A stretch of 34,978 nt of DNA, taken from positions 1-34,978 of IMG/VR virus record IMGVR_UViG_3300047550_004903; one strand, given 5' to 3'. The notes below the pieces were generated by a model. It made no database searches. It worked only from the letters and a program-made list of their open reading frames with translations, and was not told the DNA's origin. Position numbers and translations under genes: made by a program. This document shows, one piece after another, positions 27,327-31,628 of the stretch (within the stretch, counting starts at the first letter, position 1; the number at the start of each line of letters is the position of its first letter). Source of the DNA: a virus.

Positions 27327-27484
27327 CAGTCGTCTCCGAAGTTGTTAGTGAGGAAGTCTTCAAGTTCAACGAGTTTGTTATCACTCAAAGAATGAACATA
27401 CTCTTTGAGAATGACATCTAGAAGTTCAGGACTTTCATAGCATTTGTCATACAAAAACTCAAAGAGTTCTGTTTTGTCAGTCAT
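27326..27484 (-). CDS. Small acidic helical protein (52 aa)
   Basis: The sequence starts MTDKTELFEFLYDKCYESPE and ends LEDFLTNNFGDD. It fills the gap between the 82-aa and 89-aa genes exactly: its ATG overlaps the upstream stop by 4 bp (ATGA), and its stop shares one base with the next ATG. Function unknown. Confidence 0.75.
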   Translation of the reverse strand: MTDKTELFEFLYDKCYESPELLDVILKEYVHSLSDNKLVELEDFLTNNFGDD

Positions 27485-27729
27485 TTGAGAACGTAACGAA
27501 AGTCGATGTTGTTAATGCACCAACCAGAAGAACAGGAAACTTCTTCTAGCAGTTCCTCTGTAACTTCATAATCATCGGCATCATCGGAAACCTCCAACTC
27601 AAACACCTGTCCGATGTATGCTTTGGGGAGCATTTCTTCAGTTTCCAGTTGATCTTTTTCTGTCCAATCGCTATCATCGAGAGAACAATCGAACGAAATG
27701 TCGGTGATCTGAACTGTACGAATCGCCAT
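27481..27729 (-). CDS. Conserved-type acidic cyanophage protein (82 aa)
   Basis: The sequence starts MAIRTVQITDISFDCSLDDS, and the conserved-looking end is CSSGWCINNIDFRYVLK. The pattern IRTV-x-ITDI...E-x-(T/S)-x-x-x-GWC-x-x-x-ID-x-R is, from memory, a frequent small cyanophage protein. ATG at 27729 shares one base with the upstream stop (TGATG); the GTG one codon earlier is less likely. A cassette dyad lies upstream inside the previous gene. Function unknown. Confidence 0.8.
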   Translation of the reverse strand: MAIRTVQITDISFDCSLDDSDWTEKDQLETEEMLPKAYIGQVFELEVSDDADDYEVTEELLEEVSCSSGWCINNIDFRYVLK

Positions 27730-27938
27730 CACGAATCTTGCGAACTTTCATAAGATACAACGGATTCATCACCAACGGGAGAATCCTGTGCCACTTTCAC
27801 AACTGGCACACGATAATTGTAAGGAGAATTGAAAAAACGACGGAAAGCAACAACAACGATGAGAAGCGTTGAAGTGACACCAACCAAACCAAGGAAGGTG
27901 ATAGCATCGCCAGAGAAAGTGTAGGTATCAGGGTTCAT
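27729..27938 (-). CDS. Small single-span membrane protein whose frame reads through a cassette dyad (69 aa)
   Basis: The sequence starts MNPDTYTFSGDAITFLGLVG; residues 12-31 form one transmembrane helix (LLIVVVAF at its end), then Arg-Arg. Residues 44-51 (VPVVKVAQ) are written by a perfect cassette dyad at 27787-27810, in the frame where other genes stop (Val-x-Val-x-stop). Here no stop is present and the protein gains about 18 residues. A start at 27989, sharing one base with the upstream stop, would add 17 residues (MILASVALRYHF) and is possible. Function unknown. Confidence 0.65.
   Translation of the reverse strand: MNPDTYTFSGDAITFLGLVGVTSTLLIVVVAFRRFFNSPYNYRVPVVKVAQDSPVGDESVVSYESSQDS
27787..27810 (-). 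promoter_or_regulatory. Cassette dyad inside a coding region
   Basis: Perfect TGTGCCA (27804-27810), 10 bp, TGGCACA (27787-27793), but located in codons 44-51 of the 69-aa membrane protein gene. A weak -10-like TTGTAT follows. If active it would serve the 82-aa gene at 27729. Confidence 0.5.
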
Positions 27939-27988
27939 AGTGGCAAGTCGGTGAAAGTGATAACGAAGGGCAACAGATGCGAGAATCA

Positions 27989-28108
27989 TCAATAATCGTA
28001 GTCGGCGGCAAGGTACTCATTCATGTTGAAATCCTCGTCATTCAGTTCAGGAATGTCAAAGATTTCACCAGGAGCATCTTGAATCTCACTCCAGAGTTCG
28101 TCAAACAT
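27989..28108 (-). CDS. Very small acidic conserved-type protein (39 aa)
   Basis: The sequence starts MFDELWSEIQDAPGEIFDIP, followed by ELNDEDFNMNEYLAADYDY. The P-G-(E/D)-(I/V)-FD-(I/V)-PELN-(D/N)-EDF core is one I recall from other cyanophages. First gene after module 7, heading the longest run of close-packed genes (28108 down to 26382). Function unknown. Confidence 0.75.
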   Translation of the reverse strand: MFDELWSEIQDAPGEIFDIPELNDEDFNMNEYLAADYDY

Positions 28109-28131
28109 GTGTGTCTCTCAGGTACGAATGT

Positions 28132-28191
28132 AATGTAGAACGGATCGGGGGGAATTTCAACCCCCCTTGTGCCAGTTTTCAGACTGTCACT
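28132..28191 (-). promoter_or_regulatory. Cassette module 7
   Basis: Half-sites AGTGACA (28185-28191) and TGGCACA (28168-28174), 10 bp apart. Stem GGGGGG-TTGAAATT-CCCCCC (28147-28166) with -35 TTGAAA (28155-28160) in the loop. 17 bp, -10 TACATT (28132-28137). Heads the operon starting at 28108. Confidence 0.7.
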
Positions 28192-28355
28192 TCCATCAGT
28201 TCAGATTCAATCTCATGTCCGAACCTACGGATGAACTCAGAATCAGATTGCCTCAGAACATTTGCCAGTTCGATTGCATCTTCACGGGATACTTGCGACA
28301 CCTGAAAAGTGTAGTGTCCAAATGCAGGATCTTGTTCAGTGTGAAAGCAGCACAT
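28179..28355 (-). CDS. Small hypothetical protein (58 aa)
   Basis: The sequence starts MCCFHTEQDPAFGHYTFQVS, then an amphipathic helix (SREDAIELANVLRQSDSEFI), and ends LMEVTV. The Val-Thr-Val-stop end is encoded by module 7. Its leader is long: module 8 lies about 130 bp upstream, with structured non-coding sequence between. Function unknown. Confidence 0.7.
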   Translation of the reverse strand: MCCFHTEQDPAFGHYTFQVSQVSREDAIELANVLRQSDSEFIRRFGHEIESELMEVTV

Positions 28356-28483
28356 TGGAGTACCTCAGGAACAAATGTAAATTGAGAGGGCACGGTAATT
28401 ACTTTTACCTCAACCGCATGTCCCCGCTTCTAGTTGTCGGGGTGGTTGGGAACCGCCTTTTGTTCTTCCCTCTCAACAAATGT
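28356..28483 (-). other. Structured non-coding leader or cassette relic
   Basis: No convincing ORF lies between module 8 and the 58-aa gene. The minus strand holds a stem CCCCG...CGGGG (about 28421-28441), a small hairpin GGTAA-AAGTAA-TTACC (28393-28408), and a second copy of the cassette leader (ACATTTGTTCCTGAG) right before the ATG at 28355. The doubled leader suggests a cassette whose gene was lost. Confidence 0.4.
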
Positions 28484-28543
28484 AGTATGGCAGGGATCTC
28501 ATGAGAACACAAGACCCCTTGTGCCAGTTTTCAGACCGTCCGC
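28484..28543 (-). promoter_or_regulatory. Cassette module 8
   Basis: Promoter-near half-site TGGCACA (28520-28526) intact; distal half degraded (GCGGACG). -35 TTGTGT (28507-28512), 17 bp, -10 CATACT (28484-28489), then leader ACATTTGTTGAG. The 103-aa gene ends Thr-Val-stop inside it. Confidence 0.65.
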
Positions 28544-28842
28544 AGGAAGTTATAAACGCTGCGGCAATCATCGTAGAAAGACTTCACGTTGGGCACGAAC
28601 ACATTCATCACCCAGGCATAGAAAGTCTTTGCCAGTTCGATTACACGAAGCACGAACAATTGCAGACGCTCGGTGCAATCATACTGCTGCCACTTATCAC
28701 GAATGACAGTAGCAACGGCAGCGATGAATGCACACACAGTTACAACAACGTCCATGAAGTTGTTGTAGTGTTTACGATAGTCAATCTCCTGCAGAGTTTC
28801 GATCAGAGCATCAGCAGGCGGGAAGGATTTGGTCAGTTCCAT
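28531..28842 (-). CDS. Membrane protein of conserved cyanophage type (103 aa)
   Basis: The sequence starts MELTKSFPPADALIETLQEI; residues 29-46 (FMDVVVTVCAFIAAVATV) form a transmembrane helix. A second, amphipathic helical part follows (LQLFVLRVIELAKTFYAWVM), then VPNVKSFYDDCRSVY. The layout short helix, membrane helix, KWQQ-x-x-CT and a KSFY end resembles a small-protein family I recall in cyanophages. The in-frame extension to 28917 crosses the leader of module 9, so the ATG at 28842 was chosen. Function unknown. Confidence 0.75.
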   Translation of the reverse strand: MELTKSFPPADALIETLQEIDYRKHYNNFMDVVVTVCAFIAAVATVIRDKWQQYDCTERLQLFVLRVIELAKTFYAWVMNVFVPNVKSFYDDCRSVYNFLRTV

Positions 28843-28899
28843 GATAGTGAAAAGAGCGAAAGAACGGTGTGGGAGATTGCGTTTCTCAACCACGAATGT

Positions 28900-28959
28900 A
28901 GTATGGCACGATATCACGGCATCCGCAACCAGGTCTGTGCCACTTGTTCAACTGTCACA
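28900..28959 (-). promoter_or_regulatory. Cassette module 9
   Basis: Dyad TGTGACA (28953-28959), 10 bp, TGGCACA (28936-28942). -35 TTGCGG (28923-28928), 17 bp, -10 CATACT (28900-28905), then ACATTCG. No gene ends here, so the dyad is kept even where there is no upstream gene to end. Confidence 0.7.
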
Positions 28960-28963
28960 AGAC

Positions 28964-29034
28964 TTTTTCAGGTTTTACGCTTTTTCAGTATTTCTGAAAA
29001 TTCAGAATTCCTGAAAATTTCAGTCAGGAACAAG
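28964..29034. repeat. Cluster of CTGAAAA / TTTTCAG inverted words
   Basis: The 70-bp stretch contains TTTTTCAG twice on the plus strand and CTGAAAATT twice, giving several alternative hairpins, for example TTTCTGAAAATTCAGAA. No ORF. It lies between module 9 and the plus-strand promoter at 29039. It could be a binding-site cluster or a structured RNA end. Confidence 0.5.
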
Positions 29035-29038
29035 GGGC

Positions 29039-29067
29039 TTGACAAGATCTCAAATATTCGCTAGAAT
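29039..29067 (+). promoter_or_regulatory. Plus-strand sigma70 promoter
   Basis: TTGACA (29039-29044), 17 bp, TAGAAT (29062-29067). It points rightwards, against all nearby genes, and has no protein gene downstream; the candidate small RNA 29074-29174 follows. Confidence 0.6.
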
Positions 29068-29073
29068 CGCTTT

Positions 29074-29174
29074 GCTAAGGATGAAGATGGGATTATAAGC
29101 TTTAAGACACAAAAATATGACTCCTAAGTGACAAGATTTAAACATAAGATCTTGTCAGGAATCGTCCTGTTTTT
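29074..29174 (+). ncRNA. Candidate plus-strand small RNA of about 100 nt
   Basis: Bounded by a consensus sigma70 promoter (29039-29067) and a terminator-like stem followed by five T (29156-29174). The 3-prime half has an 8-bp stem (GACAAGAT 29130-29137 with ATCTTGTC 29149-29156, loop 11 nt). The only internal reading frame is a five-codon ATG-to-TAA after an AAGG. It is antisense to the 3-prime half of the doubtful 37-codon minus ORF at 29138. No match to a known RNA family was recognised. Confidence 0.45.
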
Positions 29175-29251
29175 AAATTATTCTTACTCGTCACATGTAT
29201 ATTATGTCCTATTTTATTTGCCAGAGATAGGATTGAACTCTCGCTCATCAT
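29138..29251 (-). CDS. Possible small late gene (37 aa), doubtful
   Basis: An exact TATAAATA box (29260-29267) lies 8 bp before the ATG at 29251. The frame starts MMSESSILSLANKIGHNIHV and ends LKTGRFLTRSYV. There is no ribosome binding site and the transcript would be almost leaderless. The first 40 bp also resemble the T-arm and 3-prime acceptor strand of a tRNA, so the ORF may be chance over a tRNA relic. Function unknown. Confidence 0.25.
   Translation of the reverse strand: MMSESSILSLANKIGHNIHVTSKNNLKTGRFLTRSYV
29156..29174 (+). terminator. Terminator-like hairpin of the candidate small RNA
   Basis: CAGGA-ATCG-TCCTG followed by TTTTT on the plus strand. The stem is only 5 bp but has a tight loop and a proper T-run. 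It is directly preceded by the 8-bp stem at 29130-29156, sharing one C. Confidence 0.5.
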
Positions 29252-29259
29252 ATTGTTTT

Positions 29260-29267
29260 TATTTATA
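29260..29267 (-). promoter_or_regulatory. Exact T4-type late box in the early region
   Basis: TATAAATA on the minus strand, the same word as ahead of gp25 and gp8. It lies in a gene-poor stretch. The only downstream candidates are the 37-codon ORF at 29138 and, further on, the 103-aa gene. Confidence 0.5.
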
Positions 29268-29336
29268 ACAAAAGCACATTATAATGGTGTGGGAAGGGGT
29301 GAGTGGGGTGAAGCACATATTCTTGCACATAAACAT

Positions 29337-29367
29337 AAAAAAAAAGGCAGGGACACCACTCCCTGCC
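29337..29367 (-). terminator. Strong intrinsic terminator
   Basis: On the minus strand GGCAGGGA-GTGGTG-TCCCTGCC is followed by nine T: a textbook intrinsic terminator. It closes the leftward transcripts that carry the ArdA-like gene and separates them from the late box at 29260. Confidence 0.85.
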
Positions 29368-29371
29368 TTAT

Positions 29372-29422
29372 GTTACCCACTCTACCTTATATGATATGAT
29401 TATCTCGACGCGCAGGGTAACT
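29372..29422. repeat. GTTACCC / GGGTAAC inverted repeat
   Basis: Perfect 7-bp arms at 29372-29378 and 29416-29422, separated by 37 bp, just before the strong terminator in the leftward direction. It could pair in the 3-prime untranslated RNA of the ArdA transcript. No gene in 29368-29532. Confidence 0.4.
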
Positions 29423-29488
29423 TTACTGAATGCTGAGGCAAACCCGTTCCTCATATGATTATGTATATCTCGTTATGATGATAATAAT

Positions 29489-29518
29489 GAGATCATGTGA
29501 TATCTCGCACATGATCTC
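29489..29518 (-). repeat. Perfect 11-bp hairpin downstream of the ArdA-like gene
   Basis: GAGATCATGTG (29489-29499) and its exact reverse complement CACATGATCTC (29508-29518) around an 8-nt loop, 14 bp past the ArdA-like stop. On the minus strand it is followed by ATTATTAT, so it may act as a first terminator or as a 3-prime stabilising stem. Confidence 0.65.
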
Positions 29519-29532
29519 GTATGCGATCTCGT

Positions 29533-29949
29533 TCAGAAGTTACGATGGAACACGAACCCATCCACGAAATCAAAATCATATTGCAGATTTTTATCCCACG
29601 TTGCCTGCCAATCTACGACCACATAGAAAGGAATATCACCGTGAATTTCATGAGTGAATTCCTCAGCAAAATCTGCCTCAGAATCATACATGCCACGGTA
29701 GGCATCACCACAGTGCTCAACACAAGAGAGACCGTGATACTCTACGAATGCATCCACAACAACATAACCCAGATTCTCACCTTGCTCCACATACTCAACG
29801 TAATAGGAAACAAGATCCTCTTCGGAGTTTTGATCAACGAACTCCAGAATGTCATCCAGAGCATAGTTGTCCTCCAGCAGACCGTCGATGAATTCAACAG
29901 TCTCAGCAGCAAAGATTTCTTTGTAGTTAGCGGTGAAGGTCACGGACAT
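29533..29949 (-). CDS. ardA: ArdA-like antirestriction protein (138 aa)
   Basis: The C-terminal half has the ArdA signature: G-x-YDSEADFAEEFTHEI (residues 86-102), then VVDWQATWDKNL (111-122) and DFVDGFVFHRNF at the end. The protein is overwhelmingly acidic with only four Lys/Arg, as expected of a DNA mimic that occupies type I restriction-modification enzymes. At 138 aa it is somewhat shorter than typical ArdA (about 165 aa), with a reduced N-terminal domain. It is directly behind cassette module 10, so probably made early, when restriction must be blocked. Confidence 0.8.
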   Translation of the reverse strand: MSVTFTANYKEIFAAETVEFIDGLLEDNYALDDILEFVDQNSEEDLVSYYVEYVEQGENLGYVVVDAFVEYHGLSCVEHCGDAYRGMYDSEADFAEEFTHEIHGDIPFYVVVDWQATWDKNLQYDFDFVDGFVFHRNF

Positions 29950-29973
29950 GGTGGTTGTTTCAGGAACGAATGT

Positions 29974-30033
29974 AATGTAGCAGGGTTGTGGGGGTTTCGC
30001 AACCCCCTGTGTGCCAGTTTCTAAACCGTCACA
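29974..30033 (-). promoter_or_regulatory. Cassette module 10 (ardA promoter)
   Basis: Half-sites TGTGACG (30027-30033) and TGGCACA (30010-30016), 10 bp apart. Stem GGGGG-TTGCGAAA-CCCCC (29990-30007) with -35 TTGCGA (29997-30002). 17 bp, -10 TACATT (29974-29979), then leader ACATTCGTTCCTGA. The upstream gene ends Val-Thr-Val-stop in the dyad. Confidence 0.75.
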
Positions 30034-30233
30034 TAGAGTAGTTTATCAGGGGCACGGTAGATGTTATCACCGTACCAAACTTCTAGGCGAAGAGTGTGAC
30101 CGTAGAAGTGAGTCGGAATGCCATAACGAAGGAAACCATTCGTGGTTTTATAATGCGAAGTCAGGAATGCATTATTCATACCAACTTCATCGTAGGTTTT
30201 GTCTTCATTCTGGCGGGTGCAGATGATCTTCAT
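30021..30233 (-). CDS. Small conserved-type cyanophage protein (70 aa)
   Basis: The sequence starts MKIICTRQNEDKTYDEVGMN, then NAFLTSHYKTTNGFLRYGIP, and ends with VEVWYGDNIY-like strands. The pattern EDKTYDEVG...YKT-x-x-GF...EVWYGD-x-IY is one I recall from cyanophages, function unknown. The in-frame extension to 30293 crosses module 11 and is rejected. Confidence 0.75.
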   Translation of the reverse strand: MKIICTRQNEDKTYDEVGMNNAFLTSHYKTTNGFLRYGIPTHFYGHTLRLEVWYGDNIYRAPDKLLYVTV

Positions 30234-30260
30234 CGGGGTGAATTTGTTTGGTATGAATGT

Positions 30261-30320
30261 AATATAACAGGGTGGCAGCGGAACCGCAACCACCCCTGTG
30301 CCAGTTTCTAGAGTGTCACA
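30261..30320 (-). promoter_or_regulatory. Cassette module 11
   Basis: Dyad TGTGACA (30314-30320), 10 bp, TGGCACA (30297-30303). Stem GGTGG...CCACC (30271-30294). -35 TTGCGG (30284-30289), 17 bp, -10 TATATT (30261-30266). The 88-aa gene stops in the distal half-site. Confidence 0.75.
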
Positions 30321-30582
30321 CCATCACCAGTTCGGGTGACTTTTCAACCTTAAAGTTGCCCAGCGGACCATAAACAATCGAAATAGGATAGTCGCTGAAT
30401 TCCTGAATCACTTCCCACGTTTCATGGCGGACTCGGATGATCACGGCACCATCCATTTCAGGATCTTGAAGATGAGCATTATAGATTCCGCAAGCATAAC
30501 CAATTGTGCTGCAGAATGCGAATTGATTAAAGAACCCATGATCAGCATGACCGAAACCAATCACACGATAGGTGGTTTGCAT
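30316..30582 (-). CDS. Small hypothetical protein (88 aa)
   Basis: The sequence starts MQTTYRVIGFGHADHGFFNQ; the middle has FAFCSTIGYACGIYNAHLQD and then VIIRVRHETWEVIQEF. Mixed alpha/beta. One gene per module, ending Val-Met-Val-stop in module 11. Function unknown. Confidence 0.75.
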   Translation of the reverse strand: MQTTYRVIGFGHADHGFFNQFAFCSTIGYACGIYNAHLQDPEMDGAVIIRVRHETWEVIQEFSDYPISIVYGPLGNFKVEKSPELVMV

Positions 30583-30606
30583 GGTGGATTTCTCAGGAAC
30601 GAATGT

Positions 30607-30666
30607 AGATTATCAGGGATTGATCAGGAGCACAAGGGGTCTTGTGCCACTTAGGCAGGCGGCACA
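30607..30666 (-). promoter_or_regulatory. Cassette module 12
   Basis: Half-sites TGTGCCG (30660-30666) and TGGCACA (30643-30649), 10 bp apart. -35 TTGTGC (30630-30635), 17 bp, -10 TAATCT (30607-30612), then ACATTCGTTCCTGAG. The 75-aa gene stops in the spacer. Confidence 0.7.
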
Positions 30667-30878
30667 TCTGCCAGCAGCAGGCGGTGGCAACGTGCTGCCT
30701 CTTCTAGGATATCACGATCCGTGAAGGGGTCAAAGGATTCCCATTCCACGAACTTATAAGCACCCAGAGTAGTTTCATACGATCCATCTTCCAGCAGCGG
30801 AGCATACATCAGATCTTCATCACATTCGGGATCCAGAGTATAAGTGCAACCGTTCTTCTGAGAGATCATGAAAACCAT
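30651..30878 (-). CDS. Small acidic hypothetical protein (75 aa)
   Basis: The sequence starts MVFMISQKNGCTYTLDPECD and is followed by EDLMYAPLLEDGSYET and a helix (DRDILEEAARCHRLLLADVP). Strongly acidic. Its first 13 bp overlap the end of the 65-aa frame upstream. The ATG at 30878 follows the usual leader of the modules (CCGAGGAATTCAAATG). Function unknown. Confidence 0.75.
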   Translation of the reverse strand: MVFMISQKNGCTYTLDPECDEDLMYAPLLEDGSYETTLGAYKFVEWESFDPFTDRDILEEAARCHRLLLADVPPA

Positions 30879-31063
30879 TTGAATTCCTCGGGAACGAAAC
30901 CAATATAACCCCACCAGACCCTTCTACAATCGCCTCTGTGCCACTTGAAGAACTGGCACAGGGTCTTACCACGCTGGAGATTAATCTGGTATCTTATAGG
31001 GACAATCTGATGAGGGGAGAGGTATCCCTGCGGACGACAATACATCGTCACTGGTCCTGCCAT
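30866..31063 (-). CDS. Small basic protein whose end reads through a promoter module (65 aa)
   Basis: The sequence starts MAGPVTMYCRPQGYLSPHQI and continues VPIRYQINLQRGKTL. From residue 36 on (CQFFKWHRGDCRRVWWGYIG) the frame translates module 13 itself, dyad and promoter, and stops 13 bp inside the next gene. In most other cassettes the stop lies in the dyad; here it is missing. The tail is rich in Trp, Arg and Lys. It starts 19 bp after the terminator at 31082, with no good promoter of its own visible. Function unknown. Confidence 0.55.
   Translation of the reverse strand: MAGPVTMYCRPQGYLSPHQIVPIRYQINLQRGKTLCQFFKWHRGDCRRVWWGYIGFVPEEFKWFS
30902..30960 (-). promoter_or_regulatory. Cassette module 13 (rightmost)
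   Basis: Perfect dyad TGTGCCA (30954-30960), 10 bp, TGGCACA (30937-30943). -35 TTGTAG (30924-30929), 16 bp, -10 TATATT (30902-30907). Serves the 75-aa gene at 30878. Its whole length is also coding in the 65-aa frame. Confidence 0.65.
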
Positions 31064-31081
31064 AAAATATTATAAAGAATC

Positions 31082-31107
31082 AAAAAAAAGACAGTTCAGA
31101 AACTGTC
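31082..31107 (-). terminator. Intrinsic terminator after the 51-aa gene
   Basis: GACAGTT-TCTG-AACTGTC followed by eight T on the minus strand, 3 bp past the stop at 31111. Perfect 7-bp stem with a 4-nt loop. Confidence 0.85.
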
Positions 31108-31110
31108 ACA

Positions 31111-31266
31111 TCAATATGGGAATTCTTGCTCTTTAATGCTAGAATATACAGTCTCATCACCTTCAAGATCTAGTAGATCTTTCCAGTCGATATTCTCTAC
31201 ATCTAGATCATCATAACACTCGATGTCTAGTGTAACTTGTACTAGGCGTTTCTGTGCGATTGGCAT
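31111..31266 (-). CDS. Small acidic conserved-type cyanophage protein (51 aa)
   Basis: The sequence starts MPIAQKRLVQVTLDIECYDD, followed by LDVENIDWKDLLDLEGDETV. The order R-L-V-Q-V-(T/S)-L-D, then IDW-x-x-(L/V)-x-DL-x-GDE is a pattern I recall from several cyanophages. It has its own sigma70 promoter (31291-31319) and an intrinsic terminator, so it is a self-contained unit. Function unknown. Confidence 0.75.
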   Translation of the reverse strand: MPIAQKRLVQVTLDIECYDDLDVENIDWKDLLDLEGDETVYSSIKEQEFPY

Positions 31267-31290
31267 AGGAATCTCGTGTGTTGTTGTGAT

Positions 31291-31319
31291 ATTATATCAT
31301 GCGTAATGACGATATGCAA
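31291..31319 (-). promoter_or_regulatory. Sigma70 promoter of the 51-aa gene
   Basis: TTGCAT (31314-31319), 17 bp, consensus TATAAT (31291-31296). It overlaps the end of the Asp/Tyr-rich gene. No cassette dyad upstream. Confidence 0.7.
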
Positions 31320-31437
31320 GATCTTGATAATCCTGCCCATCTCGTGCATAATCCTCATCGAGATCATATGAATACTCGTCGAGGTCTTGTCCGTAATCGT
31401 TTGCGTATGTATAGTCGAGATCGTAGTCGTCGTACAT
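31297..31437 (-). CDS. Asp/Tyr-rich acidic peptide (46 aa)
   Basis: The sequence starts MYDDYDLDYTYANDYGQDLD and continues EYSYDLDEDYARDGQDYQDL. It contains 13 Asp, 2 Glu and 11 Tyr in 46 residues, but only two Arg and no Lys. Starts further upstream in frame (31464 and 31497) lie at or before the expected transcription start of the promoter 31469-31497, so I chose the ATG at 31437, though 31464 is possible for a leaderless message. It could be a DNA mimic like the nearby ArdA-like protein, or a metal or protein ligand; this is inference. Confidence 0.6.
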   Translation of the reverse strand: MYDDYDLDYTYANDYGQDLDEYSYDLDEDYARDGQDYQDLAYRHYA

Positions 31438-31468
31438 AAAACTCGTCGAGAACTTTGAATACATGTAT

Positions 31469-31497
31469 ATGATACCATGATCTCGTAACGATGTCAA
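31469..31497 (-). promoter_or_regulatory. Strong sigma70 promoter of the Asp/Tyr-rich gene
   Basis: TTGACA (31492-31497), 17 bp, TATCAT (31469-31474). The spacer contains the word ACGAGATCATG, related to the GATCTCG words scattered over 29.4-31.6 kb. Confidence 0.7.
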
Positions 31498-31628
31498 GTG
31501 ATATCATATGTTGATATATATGCGATCTCGTATCAAATGTTAAGAATTACTGATATAAGATCTTGTGATCGATCTCGACGAGTCTTATGAGTCTATGTGG
31601 GATCTCGCACCTGGCGCGGCGGCAATAC

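Noticed and set aside
28501-29064. Plus-strand frame of 187 codons
   Set aside because: It lies opposite the 103-aa membrane protein and two promoter modules; its protein looks like translated control DNA.
29219-29256. Complete tRNA gene
   Set aside because: Only a T-arm-like and 3-prime acceptor-like stretch is present; no matching 5-prime acceptor, D-arm or anticodon arm lies within 80 bp. Kept only as a possible relic.
31314-31497. ORF of 66-78 codons starting at 31478-31497
   Set aside because: These starts lie upstream of the expected transcription start of the strong promoter at 31469-31497; the shorter start at 31437 fits better.
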